Shown here in pieces: positions 1 to 9,709 of a stretch of DNA of 40,520 nt. This stretch comes from Streptococcus sanguinis SK355. Its GTDB lineage: Bacteria > Bacillota > Bacilli > Lactobacillales > Streptococcaceae. Position numbers and translations under genes: made by a program. Location of the stretch: contig NZ_GL890993.1 in the NCBI RefSeq assembly GCF_000212855.1, forward strand, positions 939,477 to 979,996. Direction: 5' to 3'. Numbering within the stretch: the stretch's first letter is position 1; the number at the start of each line of letters is the position of its first letter. Below the pieces are notes generated by a model, which worked only from the letters and a program-made list of their open reading frames with translations, did not search any database and was not told the DNA's origin.

Positions 1-48
1 AAACGCAATAAAATCAACTGATTACAAAAGTGTTGATTTTATGCGTTT
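1..48 (+). terminator. Rho-independent terminator of a gene left of the window
   Basis: Bases 1-18 pair with 32-48 in a 17-bp stem with one bulged A, followed by a T run (46-50). It probably ends a plus-strand gene outside the window and could also stop the minus-strand transporter operon ending at 120. Confidence 0.75.
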
Positions 49-119
49 TTATGTGAACTATTATTATATTTCGGCTAGAAATTGAGTTTTTTCTAACTTC
101 TTGCTCTATATCAGCAGGG

Positions 120-995
120 TTATTTAACTTCTCCGCTTTCAACAACTAGGTCGTCAGCCTTAGCTGCTTCGCCGTATGTTGGGTGGAGGGTTTCTTCATA
201 GGCCTTGTGGAAGAAGTTTTCTTTGCCGAGTTTCTTGATTTCGTCGTTGATGTAGTTGAGTAGCTCGGTATTGCCTTTCTGCACAGCTGGGGCAATGGTA
301 TCTGGATCACCTAGCGAAGTGATGCCGACTTCAAAGCCTTTGTTCTCCAGTGCCCAGGCTAGGACTTCAGTATTATCTGTAGAAAAGGCATCGCCGCGGC
401 CGTCCAGCAGGGCTTGGTAAGCATCGCTGTACTGATCATACTTTTGCAGCTTGATATTCGGGTAGTTCTTTTCAAAGTAGGTTTCAGCTGTGGTTCCTTT
501 GGTGATGATCAGGGTCTTACCTTCCAACTGCTCAGGCTTGGTGATAACTGAGCCTTTTGGTGATACAACTCCAAGAGATACTTTCATATAGGGCAGGGCG
601 AAGTCAACTTGTTTTTTCCGCTCGTCTGTGACAGTGAAGTTGGCTAGGGTAATATCGACCTTGTTGGAGATTAAGTATTCAGCCCGGTTGGCAGCATCTA
701 CAGGCACGTACTCTGGCTTAACACCCAAATCTTTGGCTAGTTGGTCGCCCAGATAAATGTCATAGCCTTGATATTTTCCGTTGTTATCTACATAGCCGAA
801 CGGTTTCTTGTCACTGAAAACCGCGATACGAAGCTTACCGCTCTTTTTAATTTCCTCAAGACTGCGGGCCTTGACTGTTTTGCTGGAAGCTGCGTCTTTG
901 TTACCAGCATCTTTCTTGCTGGAAGTTCCGCAAGCGACAAGGAAGAAAGCCAGAGTTAGGGTTGTTAAAGCAAAGATTGTTTTAGATAATTTCAT
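120..995 (-). CDS. Amino-acid ABC transporter substrate-binding lipoprotein
   Basis: This is the extracellular solute receptor of a polar amino-acid importer. The 291-residue product begins with a lysine-containing signal peptide and a lipobox LVAC with Cys22 as the lipidation site. A family 3 solute-binding fold follows, with the typical stretch from SGKLRIAVFSDKKPFGY through GYDIYLG to FTVTDERKKQVDF, whose Arg normally holds the amino-acid carboxylate. The start at 995 is chosen because an AAAGGAG site lies just upstream and it gives a proper signal peptide; an in-frame start 21 codons earlier would bury it. It is the last gene of a permease-permease-ATPase-receptor operon, 88 bases after the ATPase. 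The ligand (cystine, glutamine, glutamate/aspartate or another) cannot be told from sequence alone. Confidence 0.9.
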   Translation of the reverse strand: MKLSKTIFALTTLTLAFFLVACGTSSKKDAGNKDAASSKTVKARSLEEIKKSGKLRIAVFSDKKPFGYVDNNGKYQGYDIYLGDQLAKDLGVKPEYVPVDAANRAEYLISNKVDITLANFTVTDERKKQVDFALPYMKVSLGVVSPKGSVITKPEQLEGKTLIITKGTTAETYFEKNYPNIKLQKYDQYSDAYQALLDGRGDAFSTDNTEVLAWALENKGFEVGITSLGDPDTIAPAVQKGNTELLNYINDEIKKLGKENFFHKAYEETLHPTYGEAAKADDLVVESGEVK

Positions 996-1083
996 AGGAG
1001 ACTCCTTTATAAGATATGGAAATGTGAAGAAAACACAGAGATACCAAAGAGTAGCCACATCAGTGGTGGGGTAGGCATAACTG

Positions 1084-1833
1084 TCAGCCTAGATGACTGA
1101 AGTCAAAGACATTGAGAAATTCCTGGGCTCGCTGGGTTTTTGGTTGGCTGAAGAACTGTTGGGCGGTATTTTCCTCGAGGATACCACCTTGGTCCATGAA
1201 GATAATCCGATCGGCAATGGCGCGGGCGAACTGCATTTCGTGGGTCACAATCAGCATGGTCCGGCCTTCTTCAGCTAGGTCATTAATGAGTTCTAGCACT
1301 TCACGGACCATCTCGGGATCCAGCGAAGCAGTTACTTCATCAAAAAGGATGATTTCCGGGTGCATGAGGAGCGAACGGACGATTGCCACCCGCTGCTTTT
1401 GGCCGCCAGACAGTTGGCGAGCAAAGCTATGCTTTTTATCAGCCAGGCCGACCCGCTCTAGCAGGCTTTCAGCTTCCTTAATGACCTCGTCCTTCTTGCG
1501 CCCCTGAGCCTTTATGGGACCAAGAATCAGATTTTGCAGGACATCCAAATGGGGGAAGAGCTCATAGCTTTGAAAGACCATGCCAATCTTCTGCCGAACG
1601 AGATGGAAGTCCTTTTTCTGGCTGAGGATGGACTGGCCGTCCAGTAAAATATCGCCAGATTGGATGCTTTCAAGGCCGTTAATGCAGCGAAGCAGGGTTG
1701 ACTTGCCACAGCCAGATGATCCTAGGATGACCACGACCTCTCCTTTTTGGACAGAGAGAGACAGGCCTTTAAGGATGGCATTGCTGCCGAAAGACTTGCG
1801 AATGTCCCTTAATTCTAAAATGATTTCTGACAT
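1084..1833 (-). CDS. Polar amino-acid ABC transporter ATP-binding protein (GlnQ family)
   Basis: This 249-residue cytoplasmic ATPase powers the importer encoded with it. Visible motifs in order are Walker A GSSGCGKST near residue 38, the signature LSGGQKQR, Walker B IILFDEVTASLD and the switch histidine in IVTHEMQFA. Length and motifs match GlnQ/HisP-type subunits. The Walker B DEV in place of the usual DEP is common in this family. The start follows the upstream permease stop by 8 bases, with a GGAG inside the permease's last codons, so the two are probably translationally coupled. Confidence 0.93.
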   Translation of the reverse strand: MSEIILELRDIRKSFGSNAILKGLSLSVQKGEVVVILGSSGCGKSTLLRCINGLESIQSGDILLDGQSILSQKKDFHLVRQKIGMVFQSYELFPHLDVLQNLILGPIKAQGRKKDEVIKEAESLLERVGLADKKHSFARQLSGGQKQRVAIVRSLLMHPEIILFDEVTASLDPEMVREVLELINDLAEEGRTMLIVTHEMQFARAIADRIIFMDQGGILEENTAQQFFSQPKTQRAQEFLNVFDFSHLG

Positions 1834-1841
1834 GATGTCCG

Positions 1842-2519
1842 TTACTCCTTCCAGATGGTTTCCAAATAAGAGGACAGCTTAGAAATAGGGAAGCAGACTG
1901 CGAAGTAAAGCAGCAGAATGCAGCCATAAATCCAAAAAGCAGCAGAAGGGATAGACAGACGATTACTGTCAATGATCTGCTGGCCGACCTTGACGACCTC
2001 GATGACTCCGATAAGGACGATGAGTGAGGTTGTCTTAATCATCCGCGTGATTAGGTTAATCGCCTGCGGCAAAAGCCGTCTCAGTATTTGTGGGATGACA
2101 ATGTAGGCATAGAGCTGGCGCTGAGATAGTCCCAGTGCCTGACCACTCTCAAACTGATGCTTGGGTAGGGAAGTGATGGCACCCCGTACCAAGTCACCCA
2201 TCTCCGCCGTTCCCCAAAGAGAGAAGACGATAATGGCTGAAAGCTCACCGGAGATATTGATGTCGAAATTTCTGGCTAAGCCAAAGTAAACCAGAAAGAG
2301 CAGAACCAGCTGAGGCATGACGCGGATAAACTCTAGGTAGGCTCTGGACAGAAAGCGCACGATCTTTGAGTGCGAGGTCATAATGATGCCAAAAATAGTC
2401 CCCAAGATGAGGGAGATTATGACCGAGAGGATGGAAATACCAATGGTAACACCTAGCCCTTGTAAGATACGTAAGAAATTATTCCCCTGAAAGAGAACTT
2501 GAATGCCCGAATCCTGCAC
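1842..2519 (-). CDS. Amino-acid ABC transporter permease (HisM/GlnP type)
   Basis: The 225-residue inner-membrane subunit has about five hydrophobic segments and an EAA-type loop (FESGQALGLS) that docks on the ATPase. It begins with GTG at 2519, preceded by AAAGGAGG seven bases upstream. It overlaps the 3' end of the upstream permease gene by 41 bases, which implies coupled translation. The two permeases are diverged paralogs and probably form the heterodimeric channel. Confidence 0.9.
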   Translation of the reverse strand: MQDSGIQVLFQGNNFLRILQGLGVTIGISILSVIISLILGTIFGIIMTSHSKIVRFLSRAYLEFIRVMPQLVLLFLVYFGLARNFDINISGELSAIIVFSLWGTAEMGDLVRGAITSLPKHQFESGQALGLSQRQLYAYIVIPQILRRLLPQAINLITRMIKTTSLIVLIGVIEVVKVGQQIIDSNRLSIPSAAFWIYGCILLLYFAVCFPISKLSSYLETIWKE

Positions 2520-3159
2520 GCCGCAGCCTCCTTTCTATCCAGCTAAAGCCAAGTGAAATTGGCAGCAAAATAATCAGATAAGCGATGACCAACATGAGCA
2601 GAGCCGTATCTGTCTCGTAGTAAAGGCCAATCAAGTCCTTAGCTACAAACATTAGGTCTGCCAAGGCAACAGCTGAAAATACTGAGGTTTCCTTGATTAA
2701 AAAGATGATATTGGCACTAAAGGAAGGCAGGGCAATAGCTGCAGCTTGAGGCAGGATGACATAGTAGAAGACTTGTACTGGTCGTAGGCCGATAGAGAGT
2801 CCGATCTCCCTCTGCGTCTGGCTGACTGCTTCAAGGCCGCTTCGGAAAGACTCAGCCATATAGGAACCGCCCAGAAAGATTAGCCCAATAGTTGCGCAAG
2901 CCTCAGAGGATAGAACAAGTCCAACACGAGGCAGGCCGAAGTAGAGAAAGAAAAGCTGCAACAACAGCGGCGTATTGCGGGAAAACTCGATATAGGCAGT
3001 TGCCAGCTGCTTCAAAATTGGAATCTTGTAAAAGCGAATCAGACTGACTAAAAATCCGACAGCAATTGACCCCAAAATCCCCCAAAAGGCGATGAACATG
3101 GTTAAAAGAAAGGCCTCTTGATAGAGGGGATAGTAATCACTGACGACGTCCCAGTTCAC
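2479..3159 (-). CDS. Amino-acid ABC transporter permease, first gene of the operon
   Basis: This is the second channel subunit, 226 residues, with about five membrane helices and an EAA-like loop (QREIGLSIGLRPVQ). I place the start at GTG 3159 rather than GTG 3168: the ribosome site AAAGGAG lies eight bases before 3159 but physically overlaps the 3168 codon. The gene ends inside the next permease gene. It leads the four-gene operon, which reads out of a 246-base spacer shared with the divergent gene at 3406. Confidence 0.87.
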   Translation of the reverse strand: MNWDVVSDYYPLYQEAFLLTMFIAFWGILGSIAVGFLVSLIRFYKIPILKQLATAYIEFSRNTPLLLQLFFLYFGLPRVGLVLSSEACATIGLIFLGGSYMAESFRSGLEAVSQTQREIGLSIGLRPVQVFYYVILPQAAAIALPSFSANIIFLIKETSVFSAVALADLMFVAKDLIGLYYETDTALLMLVIAYLIILLPISLGFSWIERRLRRAGFGHSSSLSGE

Positions 3160-3191
3160 GGCTTTCACTCCTTTAAATAATTGATGTCCCT

Positions 3192-3259
3192 AGTGTAGCA
3201 CAGATAGCAGACCTTTAGTAATATGTATTTTTTATCGCACTGATAAGGAAAATCTATCA
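3192..3259 (-). promoter_or_regulatory. Probable promoter and inverted repeat of the amino-acid importer operon
   Basis: On the minus strand an extended -10 (TGC then TACACT, 3197-3192) lies about 33 bases before the first permease start, with only a weak TTACTA at -35 (18-base spacer). Further upstream TGATA (3241-3245) and TATCA (3255-3259) form an inverted repeat with a 9-base gap, a possible regulator site. The binding protein is unknown. Confidence 0.4.
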
Positions 3260-3389
3260 CTGGTCTGAAGAGAAATGCCAGATTGGGGGTTTGTTATTTC
3301 GGATGTGAAATTGATTAAACCAAGGTGCTTATAAAAAATTGCACTTTGATTTTGGATGAGTATAGAAAAACTAAAAATCCCTGACCTAT

Positions 3390-3397
3390 GGTATAAT
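3390..3397 (+). promoter_or_regulatory. Extended -10 promoter, possibly giving a leaderless mRNA
   Basis: TGG followed by a perfect TATAAT (3392-3397) ends only 8 bases before the ATG at 3406. No convincing -35 is present, which is typical of extended -10 promoters. Transcription from here would begin within a base or two of the start codon. Confidence 0.5.
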
Positions 3398-3405
3398 AGG
3401 ATAAT

Positions 3406-4641
3406 ATGACAAAAGACAATATTAGTTCAAACAAATTATACAAACTGCTCTTTGCTTTATTCAGCTGTGTCGTGGGGCTGTCGTTTCTGTTCATGATGCT
3501 GAAAGATGTCTCGTCCACTAATTGGTATAAGAGTCGATTTCAGGGGTGGCAGACCATAACGGCTGAGGTAAGCGGGTTTACGACCAGTCCGCAAAAACGC
3601 TCTACACCCGCTTACTACCCTATTTATCACTACATTGTTGATGGTCAAACCTACCAGGGGCTTTCAGACCTCTATCAAGATGAAGTGCCTAAGTCTGGGG
3701 AAACCATTAGCATTCTCTATAATCCCAAGTCGCCTGAGCAGAGCCAATATAAGAATGACATCCCAATCCCTATCCTTGTACTCATGCCATTGCTGGGATT
3801 CTTATTATTTATGGCATTCGCTGCCGGCTCCCTCTATCAGGCCTTTAATCCTCTACAGGAGCCAAAGCCGCAACCCAAGGCGGCAAAAAGGATCAGCATT
3901 GTTGAGGGAACGGTCCGTAAAAAGAATCCCATTGTATCTTTAGTCTACCTAAGCCTGATTATGATAGCCCTCACTTATATCTGTATCACTGCAACAGGGC
4001 AATTCAGAGCCGTATTTTATGGTTGGAAAACTACATCCGCTCAAGTCATTGACTATGATGTGTATGAAACCGGAGGAAGTAGAGGAGGAAGAGGATTAAC
4101 TTTTTATAGTAGCATCTATCAATACCAAGTAGACGGCGTGGCTTATGAAGGCCATTCTGTTCTCGGTAGATTTACACAACCCAAAATTCAAAGTCAAATC
4201 CCTATTGCCTATAATCCTGAGTATCCCTATCAGAGTGCTTCTAGTGAAAACCGTCATTTCTTTTATATAGTCTTCTTGCCTGGCTTTAGTCTATTGCTAG
4301 TCGGCAAGATTCTCTCTCTAATCATTGCTTCTTGGATAAAGAAGGCTAGCCTCGCTCAAGCCAGAAGACTAGGGCCTGTCTATGACGGCTATATTATCGA
4401 TGTTATCCCCGCTGAACAGTTTAGAGAGTATAATCAGTTGCATGAGATTTGGCTTGAATTTGAAATTAACCAAGTGCCCTATCAAACCAGCATTTGCCTT
4501 CCCTTAAGAGAGCATCATTTTATTTCTTACAGCCAGAATCCTAGACCTATCCCAGTCTATGTGGATCCTCATGATGATAGCCAGTTCCTGATAGATGACA
4601 ATGATATCTATGCTATTACAAATAAAATACAGATTAGTTGA
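3406..4641 (+). CDS. Membrane protein with three DUF3592-like modules
   Basis: This is a 411-residue protein of unknown function. Helices are visible near residues 13-31, 122-146, 178-198 and 283-305. Three related extracytoplasmic-type modules alternate with them, each with the pattern W-x-T-x-x-A-x-V, then Y-x-Y-x-V/I-x-G-x-x-Y, then P-V-x-Y-x-P: about residues 48-115, 207-280 and 326-405. This pattern is characteristic of DUF3592; the third copy is the most diverged. The start lacks a strong ribosome site (AGGA is only about 4-5 bases away). It stands alone, divergent from the amino-acid importer. Confidence 0.8.
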   Translation: MTKDNISSNKLYKLLFALFSCVVGLSFLFMMLKDVSSTNWYKSRFQGWQTITAEVSGFTTSPQKRSTPAYYPIYHYIVDGQTYQGLSDLYQDEVPKSGETISILYNPKSPEQSQYKNDIPIPILVLMPLLGFLLFMAFAAGSLYQAFNPLQEPKPQPKAAKRISIVEGTVRKKNPIVSLVYLSLIMIALTYICITATGQFRAVFYGWKTTSAQVIDYDVYETGGSRGGRGLTFYSSIYQYQVDGVAYEGHSVLGRFTQPKIQSQIPIAYNPEYPYQSASSENRHFFYIVFLPGFSLLLVGKILSLIIASWIKKASLAQARRLGPVYDGYIIDVIPAEQFREYNQLHEIWLEFEINQVPYQTSICLPLREHHFISYSQNPRPIPVYVDPHDDSQFLIDDNDIYAITNKIQIS

Positions 4642-6309
<1,668 letters not shown>

Positions 6310-6310
6310 A

Positions 6311-6344
6311 AAAAAGGCTGAGATATGAATGTCTCAGCCTTTTT
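6311..6344. terminator. Bidirectional Rho-independent terminator
   Basis: A perfect 13-bp stem (6311-6323 with 6332-6344) encloses an 8-base loop. A-runs and T-runs on the two sides let it act for both the glucosidase gene (plus) and the convergent hydrolase gene (minus). Confidence 0.9.
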
Positions 6345-6405
6345 CAAGGATGTATGTTTATAGGAACTTTAGTCTAACTGAAATTTAAATACTTTTCAAG
6401 ATTCA

Positions 6406-7353
6406 TTATTTCAAGAATTCCTTTATTTGCTGGGCGATTTCCTCTGGCTTTTCATCATGGATATAGTGGGAACCTTCTAATGTTACAAGTTTGGCTTGGG
6501 CATTCTGCGCGACAAACTCTTCCTCTAGCTTGGGAGCTTCTCCGCCTTTCTGGACAGCCGCAAAGATAAGAGTCGGAATCTGCGGCACAGGTTCTTTGTT
6601 AATCGTTTCAACATTTTTCTTCCGATTCTTGACTTCGTTCATGACCGCCTGAGTGATTGACCGCTGGTGGAACAAGGCTTTAAAGATAGCTTTTTCCTGA
6701 TCATTGAGGGCCCCAGACTTTATGGCTGGGCTGCTATTTTCATCAAAGAAAATCGGTAGGCGAGCTAAGCCTAGCATTCTCCCCAGCTGGATAGTCTGAT
6801 AAGAGCCATAAAATTTCTGCTGGTCGGCCACCTCTGTATGAGGCATGGTCATATCCAGCCCGATAATAGCTTCTACTTCTTCTGGGTAATGATTGGCCCA
6901 GTGAATCGTTTCTAAACCAGCAATCGAATGCGGAACCAAAACATAAGGACCGGATATCTTAGCAGCTTTGAGGGCCTTACGTGTCTGCTCCACTTGTCTA
7001 TCCAATGAGCGGTCATCGTTCCCATCATCGCTGTAACCATAGCCTAGACGTTCTACCACGACGATGCGATAATCGTCCTCCAGCTTGGAATAAAGAGCCT
7101 TGAAATCCAGAACCGGAGCATTGGTGCCCAGTCCCGCTAGGAAAACCAAAGTCTTCTTGCCCTTGCCGGCAGTGTAGACATTAAGCTTCTTACCCTCTAC
7201 CTTGACTAGCTGACCAATCGGCTTCTCAATGAGTTTGCTTTCCTGAGCTATTTGAAAGCGGTGATAGAGAAAGATAGCCAATAAGGCCAGAGCTAAGAGT
7301 CCTACCAGCCAAGTGATTGTTTTAAGGATAAATATAAAGATTCTTTTCAACAT
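6406..7353 (-). CDS. Membrane-anchored alpha/beta hydrolase
   Basis: The 315-residue product has an N-terminal hydrophobic anchor (about residues 5-30), then an alpha/beta hydrolase domain. Visible are an oxyanion-type loop FLAGLGTN, the nucleophile elbow PHSIAG (Ser143; Pro instead of the usual first Gly of G-x-S-x-G) and a C-terminal catalytic-histidine candidate in GSHYIH (His296). It is probably an esterase or lipase acting at the outer membrane face; the substrate is unknown. AAAGGA stands six bases before the ATG. It is the last gene behind a TetR regulator and a small membrane protein, so it is probably under that repressor's control. Confidence 0.82.
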   Translation of the reverse strand: MLKRIFIFILKTITWLVGLLALALLAIFLYHRFQIAQESKLIEKPIGQLVKVEGKKLNVYTAGKGKKTLVFLAGLGTNAPVLDFKALYSKLEDDYRIVVVERLGYGYSDDGNDDRSLDRQVEQTRKALKAAKISGPYVLVPHSIAGLETIHWANHYPEEVEAIIGLDMTMPHTEVADQQKFYGSYQTIQLGRMLGLARLPIFFDENSSPAIKSGALNDQEKAIFKALFHQRSITQAVMNEVKNRKKNVETINKEPVPQIPTLIFAAVQKGGEAPKLEEEFVAQNAQAKLVTLEGSHYIHDEKPEEIAQQIKEFLK

Positions 7354-7413
7354 AGGGATTCCTTTCTGTTCATCATATTTTAGACTCGCATACTTTTATT
7401 TATAATCTTTACT

Positions 7414-7959
7414 TCAAGCGGTCATATCGTGATTTACACTAAAAGCGAATAGAAGTTTAATCAGGTAAAGTGATAAAAGAGCTGTCATACTGATTGGCAA
7501 TTTACTGTAACTAATAAGAAGAATGCAACCCAACCCCGCCATAGAAGCACCAGTTAATGCTTGCTCCCTGCAATCTTTCAGTAGTTCGCTAACAAACAGA
7601 GCGCCTATCATCGCAGCAAGCCAGACCATAGTACAGGTTAGTAAAAATTGATTAAAAAGTAGAGCTAGAAGTAAGGGCTGAATATGAATCAGGAGGAAAA
7701 TACATCGTCGTTTTACAGACTCTTGATAATAATGATTAGTCCCTTGAGATAAATTAGCGATCACTCCTCCGCTGATATCTACAGATAAGAGGCAAAAAGT
7801 GATGATTTGCCATAATGGCCAATTCTGATCTGGCAAGGAAAGACGCCAGAGTAATCCAGTTACCAGAAAAGAGAAGGTCATCGTGATAGCTATGGTTATC
7901 AGGCTTGTTTTCCGTCCAAATAGTTCCTGTAAAAACTTAGGTGTGCAAATATCTCTCAA
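7414..7959 (-). CDS. Small polytopic membrane protein, function unknown
   Basis: The 181-residue product is hydrophobic almost throughout, with five or six likely membrane helices. I recognise no family motif. The start is TTG at 7959: GGGAGG lies nine bases upstream, the TTG overlaps the TGA of the TetR gene (TTGA), and the next Met is 26 residues in, inside the first helix. Its place between a TetR repressor and a hydrolase gene suggests a drug- or lipid-responsive unit, but the job is not evident. Confidence 0.65.
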   Translation of the reverse strand: MRDICTPKFLQELFGRKTSLITIAITMTFSFLVTGLLWRLSLPDQNWPLWQIITFCLLSVDISGGVIANLSQGTNHYYQESVKRRCIFLLIHIQPLLLALLFNQFLLTCTMVWLAAMIGALFVSELLKDCREQALTGASMAGLGCILLISYSKLPISMTALLSLYLIKLLFAFSVNHDMTA

Positions 7960-8555
7960 TATTTTATTCCTCCCTGCCCCATGATAAATTCTATCTGTTC
8001 CAATCCTTTTTCCATTAAAAGTGATGGTGGCATATCCGTATAAAGATATCGGATTACCAAAAGCCCTAAATTGTTATAAAGTATTTCCAGCAGGAGGTCG
8101 ATTGGGTAGTTTTCTGGCAGTAGATGAGCCTTGCTTTCCAAGTAAGTCTTAATTGATTGAAGATATTGACTATCAAGATACAGCAAGTTGCTCAAATATT
8201 GACTGGAATCAGTATCAGAGGTGAGAATTTGAAAAATGCTCTGCCAGTCGGATTTCTCAACTTCAGTTATAGTGCCAACATCAGATATAATCTGCTTTTT
8301 AATACTTGCCACAAGCTCTGTATAAGTTTCAGCATTTTCATCAAATTTTGTAGTCAGCTTAAACTGCTTCTGGATGACTATTTCAATAAAAATTTGCCCC
8401 TTGCTTTTAAAATAATTATATAGAGTTCCAGTAGCTATATCACAGACTTCTGCAATCTCTCGCATAGAAACTGCTCCAAAGCCCTTAGAGAGAAACAACT
8501 CCCCTGCCACTTCTAAAATAGCTTGACGATTCTTCTCTTTTTTACTTACTTTCAT
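7956..8555 (-). CDS. TetR/AcrR family transcriptional repressor
   Basis: This 199-residue DNA-binding protein has an N-terminal TetR helix-turn-helix (AILEVAGELF, then VSMREIAEVCDIATGTLYNYF) and a diverged ligand domain. I choose ATG 8555 because AAAAGGA lies eight bases upstream; an in-frame TTG six codons earlier overlaps that site. It heads an operon with a membrane protein and an alpha/beta hydrolase. Two matching palindromes just downstream of its -10 box suggest that it represses its own operon. The region is visibly richer in A and T than its neighbours. Confidence 0.88.
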   Translation of the reverse strand: MKVSKKEKNRQAILEVAGELFLSKGFGAVSMREIAEVCDIATGTLYNYFKSKGQIFIEIVIQKQFKLTTKFDENAETYTELVASIKKQIISDVGTITEVEKSDWQSIFQILTSDTDSSQYLSNLLYLDSQYLQSIKTYLESKAHLLPENYPIDLLLEILYNNLGLLVIRYLYTDMPPSLLMEKGLEQIEFIMGQGGIKY

Positions 8556-8576
8556 TTTTAAATTCCTTTTCAAAAT

Positions 8577-8636
8577 ATGAATACGTTCATTTTATGAACT
8601 TGTTCATATTGTAATAAATAAAATATAAAAAATCAA
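8577..8636 (-). promoter_or_regulatory. TetR operon promoter with two tandem operator palindromes
   Basis: On the minus strand TTGATT (8636-8631), a 17-base spacer and TACAAT (8613-8608) make a good sigma-A promoter. Immediately downstream are two copies of ATGAA-N4-TTCAT (8594-8607 and 8577-8590), with centres 17 bp apart. This is the expected layout for steric autorepression by the adjacent TetR protein. Confidence 0.65.
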
Positions 8637-8708
8637 GAAAAAACTAAATACAATTTAGTGGTCAAAAAATAGAAAGCCAGAGGGACTGATATATAAAATT
8701 TGCCTTAG

Positions 8709-8743
8709 AGCACCCACCACTGCCAAAGCAGATAGACTTGTCA
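8709..8743 (-). pseudogene. Relic of the 3' end of a serine hydrolase gene
   Basis: About 35 bases match the last codons of the three serine hydrolase genes at 10484-16018 (encoding the YQWWVL-type C-terminus), but about 35 internal bases are missing. The junction falls on a short repeated ACCACTG, as expected for deletion between direct repeats. No other part of the gene is visible nearby. The rest of 8637-8948 holds no gene that I can recognise. Confidence 0.5.
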
Positions 8744-8948
8744 GGTGTATCTATATTGTTTCTGTCGCGATAGAGTTGGAAATAACAGCTAACAAACATT
8801 AGATATGTCTGGTTGGCCGCAAGGCCAAACTTAAAATAGCAGAATAGAACTAGGCCACTTTTTGATTTTCGGTGAGTATTAGTCGCTCAGTTATGCCTTT
8901 GACTTCTCATAGAATTTTTGAAGAAGATTATGAAATAGGGAAGGGAAC

Positions 8949-9614
8949 TCAGTTATTTTTTCTTGCGATATATTTTTCATAATAACGGTTGCTATCAAAA
9001 GGATAAGGAGTCTCTTTTGATTTGAACAGTTGCTCAGGGATAAGAACGACACTGCTTACAAGAACTGTTCCACTGATAATGGCTAAAATGATTATTGACA
9101 AGCCGGGGAGATTTGTAGGATACTGGTTCAGAACATAGTAGAGAGCATGAAGCGTAAAGACAACCGCTGTCGCAAAACCTGGGTTATAAATGGTTCTTTT
9201 TCCTACTGTTCGAAAACGTCGGTACATACTGAACCCAAAAATCAGGTGGCCAATCATTTCAAAAAAGCAAAAGATAAGATTCCAGATGACAATGATCTGA
9301 TTGACACCGTAGAAAAGACAGACAATACCAATTAATTCAGCTAACATAATAGTCAGCATATCAGAAAATTGATTCATAGGATAGCGATCGGGCTTTCGAG
9401 AGCGCCGAAGCATGTTGTAGTTATAATGAAAACCGCCAGGAAATCTCCATTCCTCTAGACAGTGCAAAGGGAGCATGACATAGATTATAGCGACAAATCT
9501 GCTTCCAGCATCTAGTGTAGTCCAATTTGTGATAAGATATAAGAGAATACCGATTCCCATAGCAAAGAGAATGGGAATCCAGATTTTTAACCAAACAGAA
9601 ATCAGTTTGGACAT
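8949..9614 (-). CDS. HXXEE domain membrane protein
   Basis: This 221-residue polytopic protein has about six hydrophobic segments. HCLEEWRFPGGFHYNYN matches the H-x-x-E-E signature after which the family is named. Its biochemical role is not established. GAGG precedes the ATG by seven bases. It is divergent from a TetR regulator with a 95-base spacer carrying a perfect palindrome, so it is the likely target of that regulator. Confidence 0.8.
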   Translation of the reverse strand: MSKLISVWLKIWIPILFAMGIGILLYLITNWTTLDAGSRFVAIIYVMLPLHCLEEWRFPGGFHYNYNMLRRSRKPDRYPMNQFSDMLTIMLAELIGIVCLFYGVNQIIVIWNLIFCFFEMIGHLIFGFSMYRRFRTVGKRTIYNPGFATAVVFTLHALYYVLNQYPTNLPGLSIIILAIISGTVLVSSVVLIPEQLFKSKETPYPFDSNRYYEKYIARKNN

Positions 9615-9640
9615 AACAATACCTCATTTGTATAAGATAA

Positions 9641-9653
9641 GTCTAGTATAGAC
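9641..9653. promoter_or_regulatory. Palindromic operator between HXXEE gene and TetR gene
   Basis: GTCTAGTATAGAC is a perfect palindrome (GTCTA-GTA-TAGAC) in the middle of a 95-base divergent spacer. It overlaps TTGTCT and TATACT-like hexamers on the minus strand. It is the natural binding site for the regulator encoded at 9710. Confidence 0.55.
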
Positions 9654-9709
9654 AAAATCTGCCATGAATGATACCAACAATTTTGCCCAAAGTGTCCGAA
9701 AGGAAAGTC

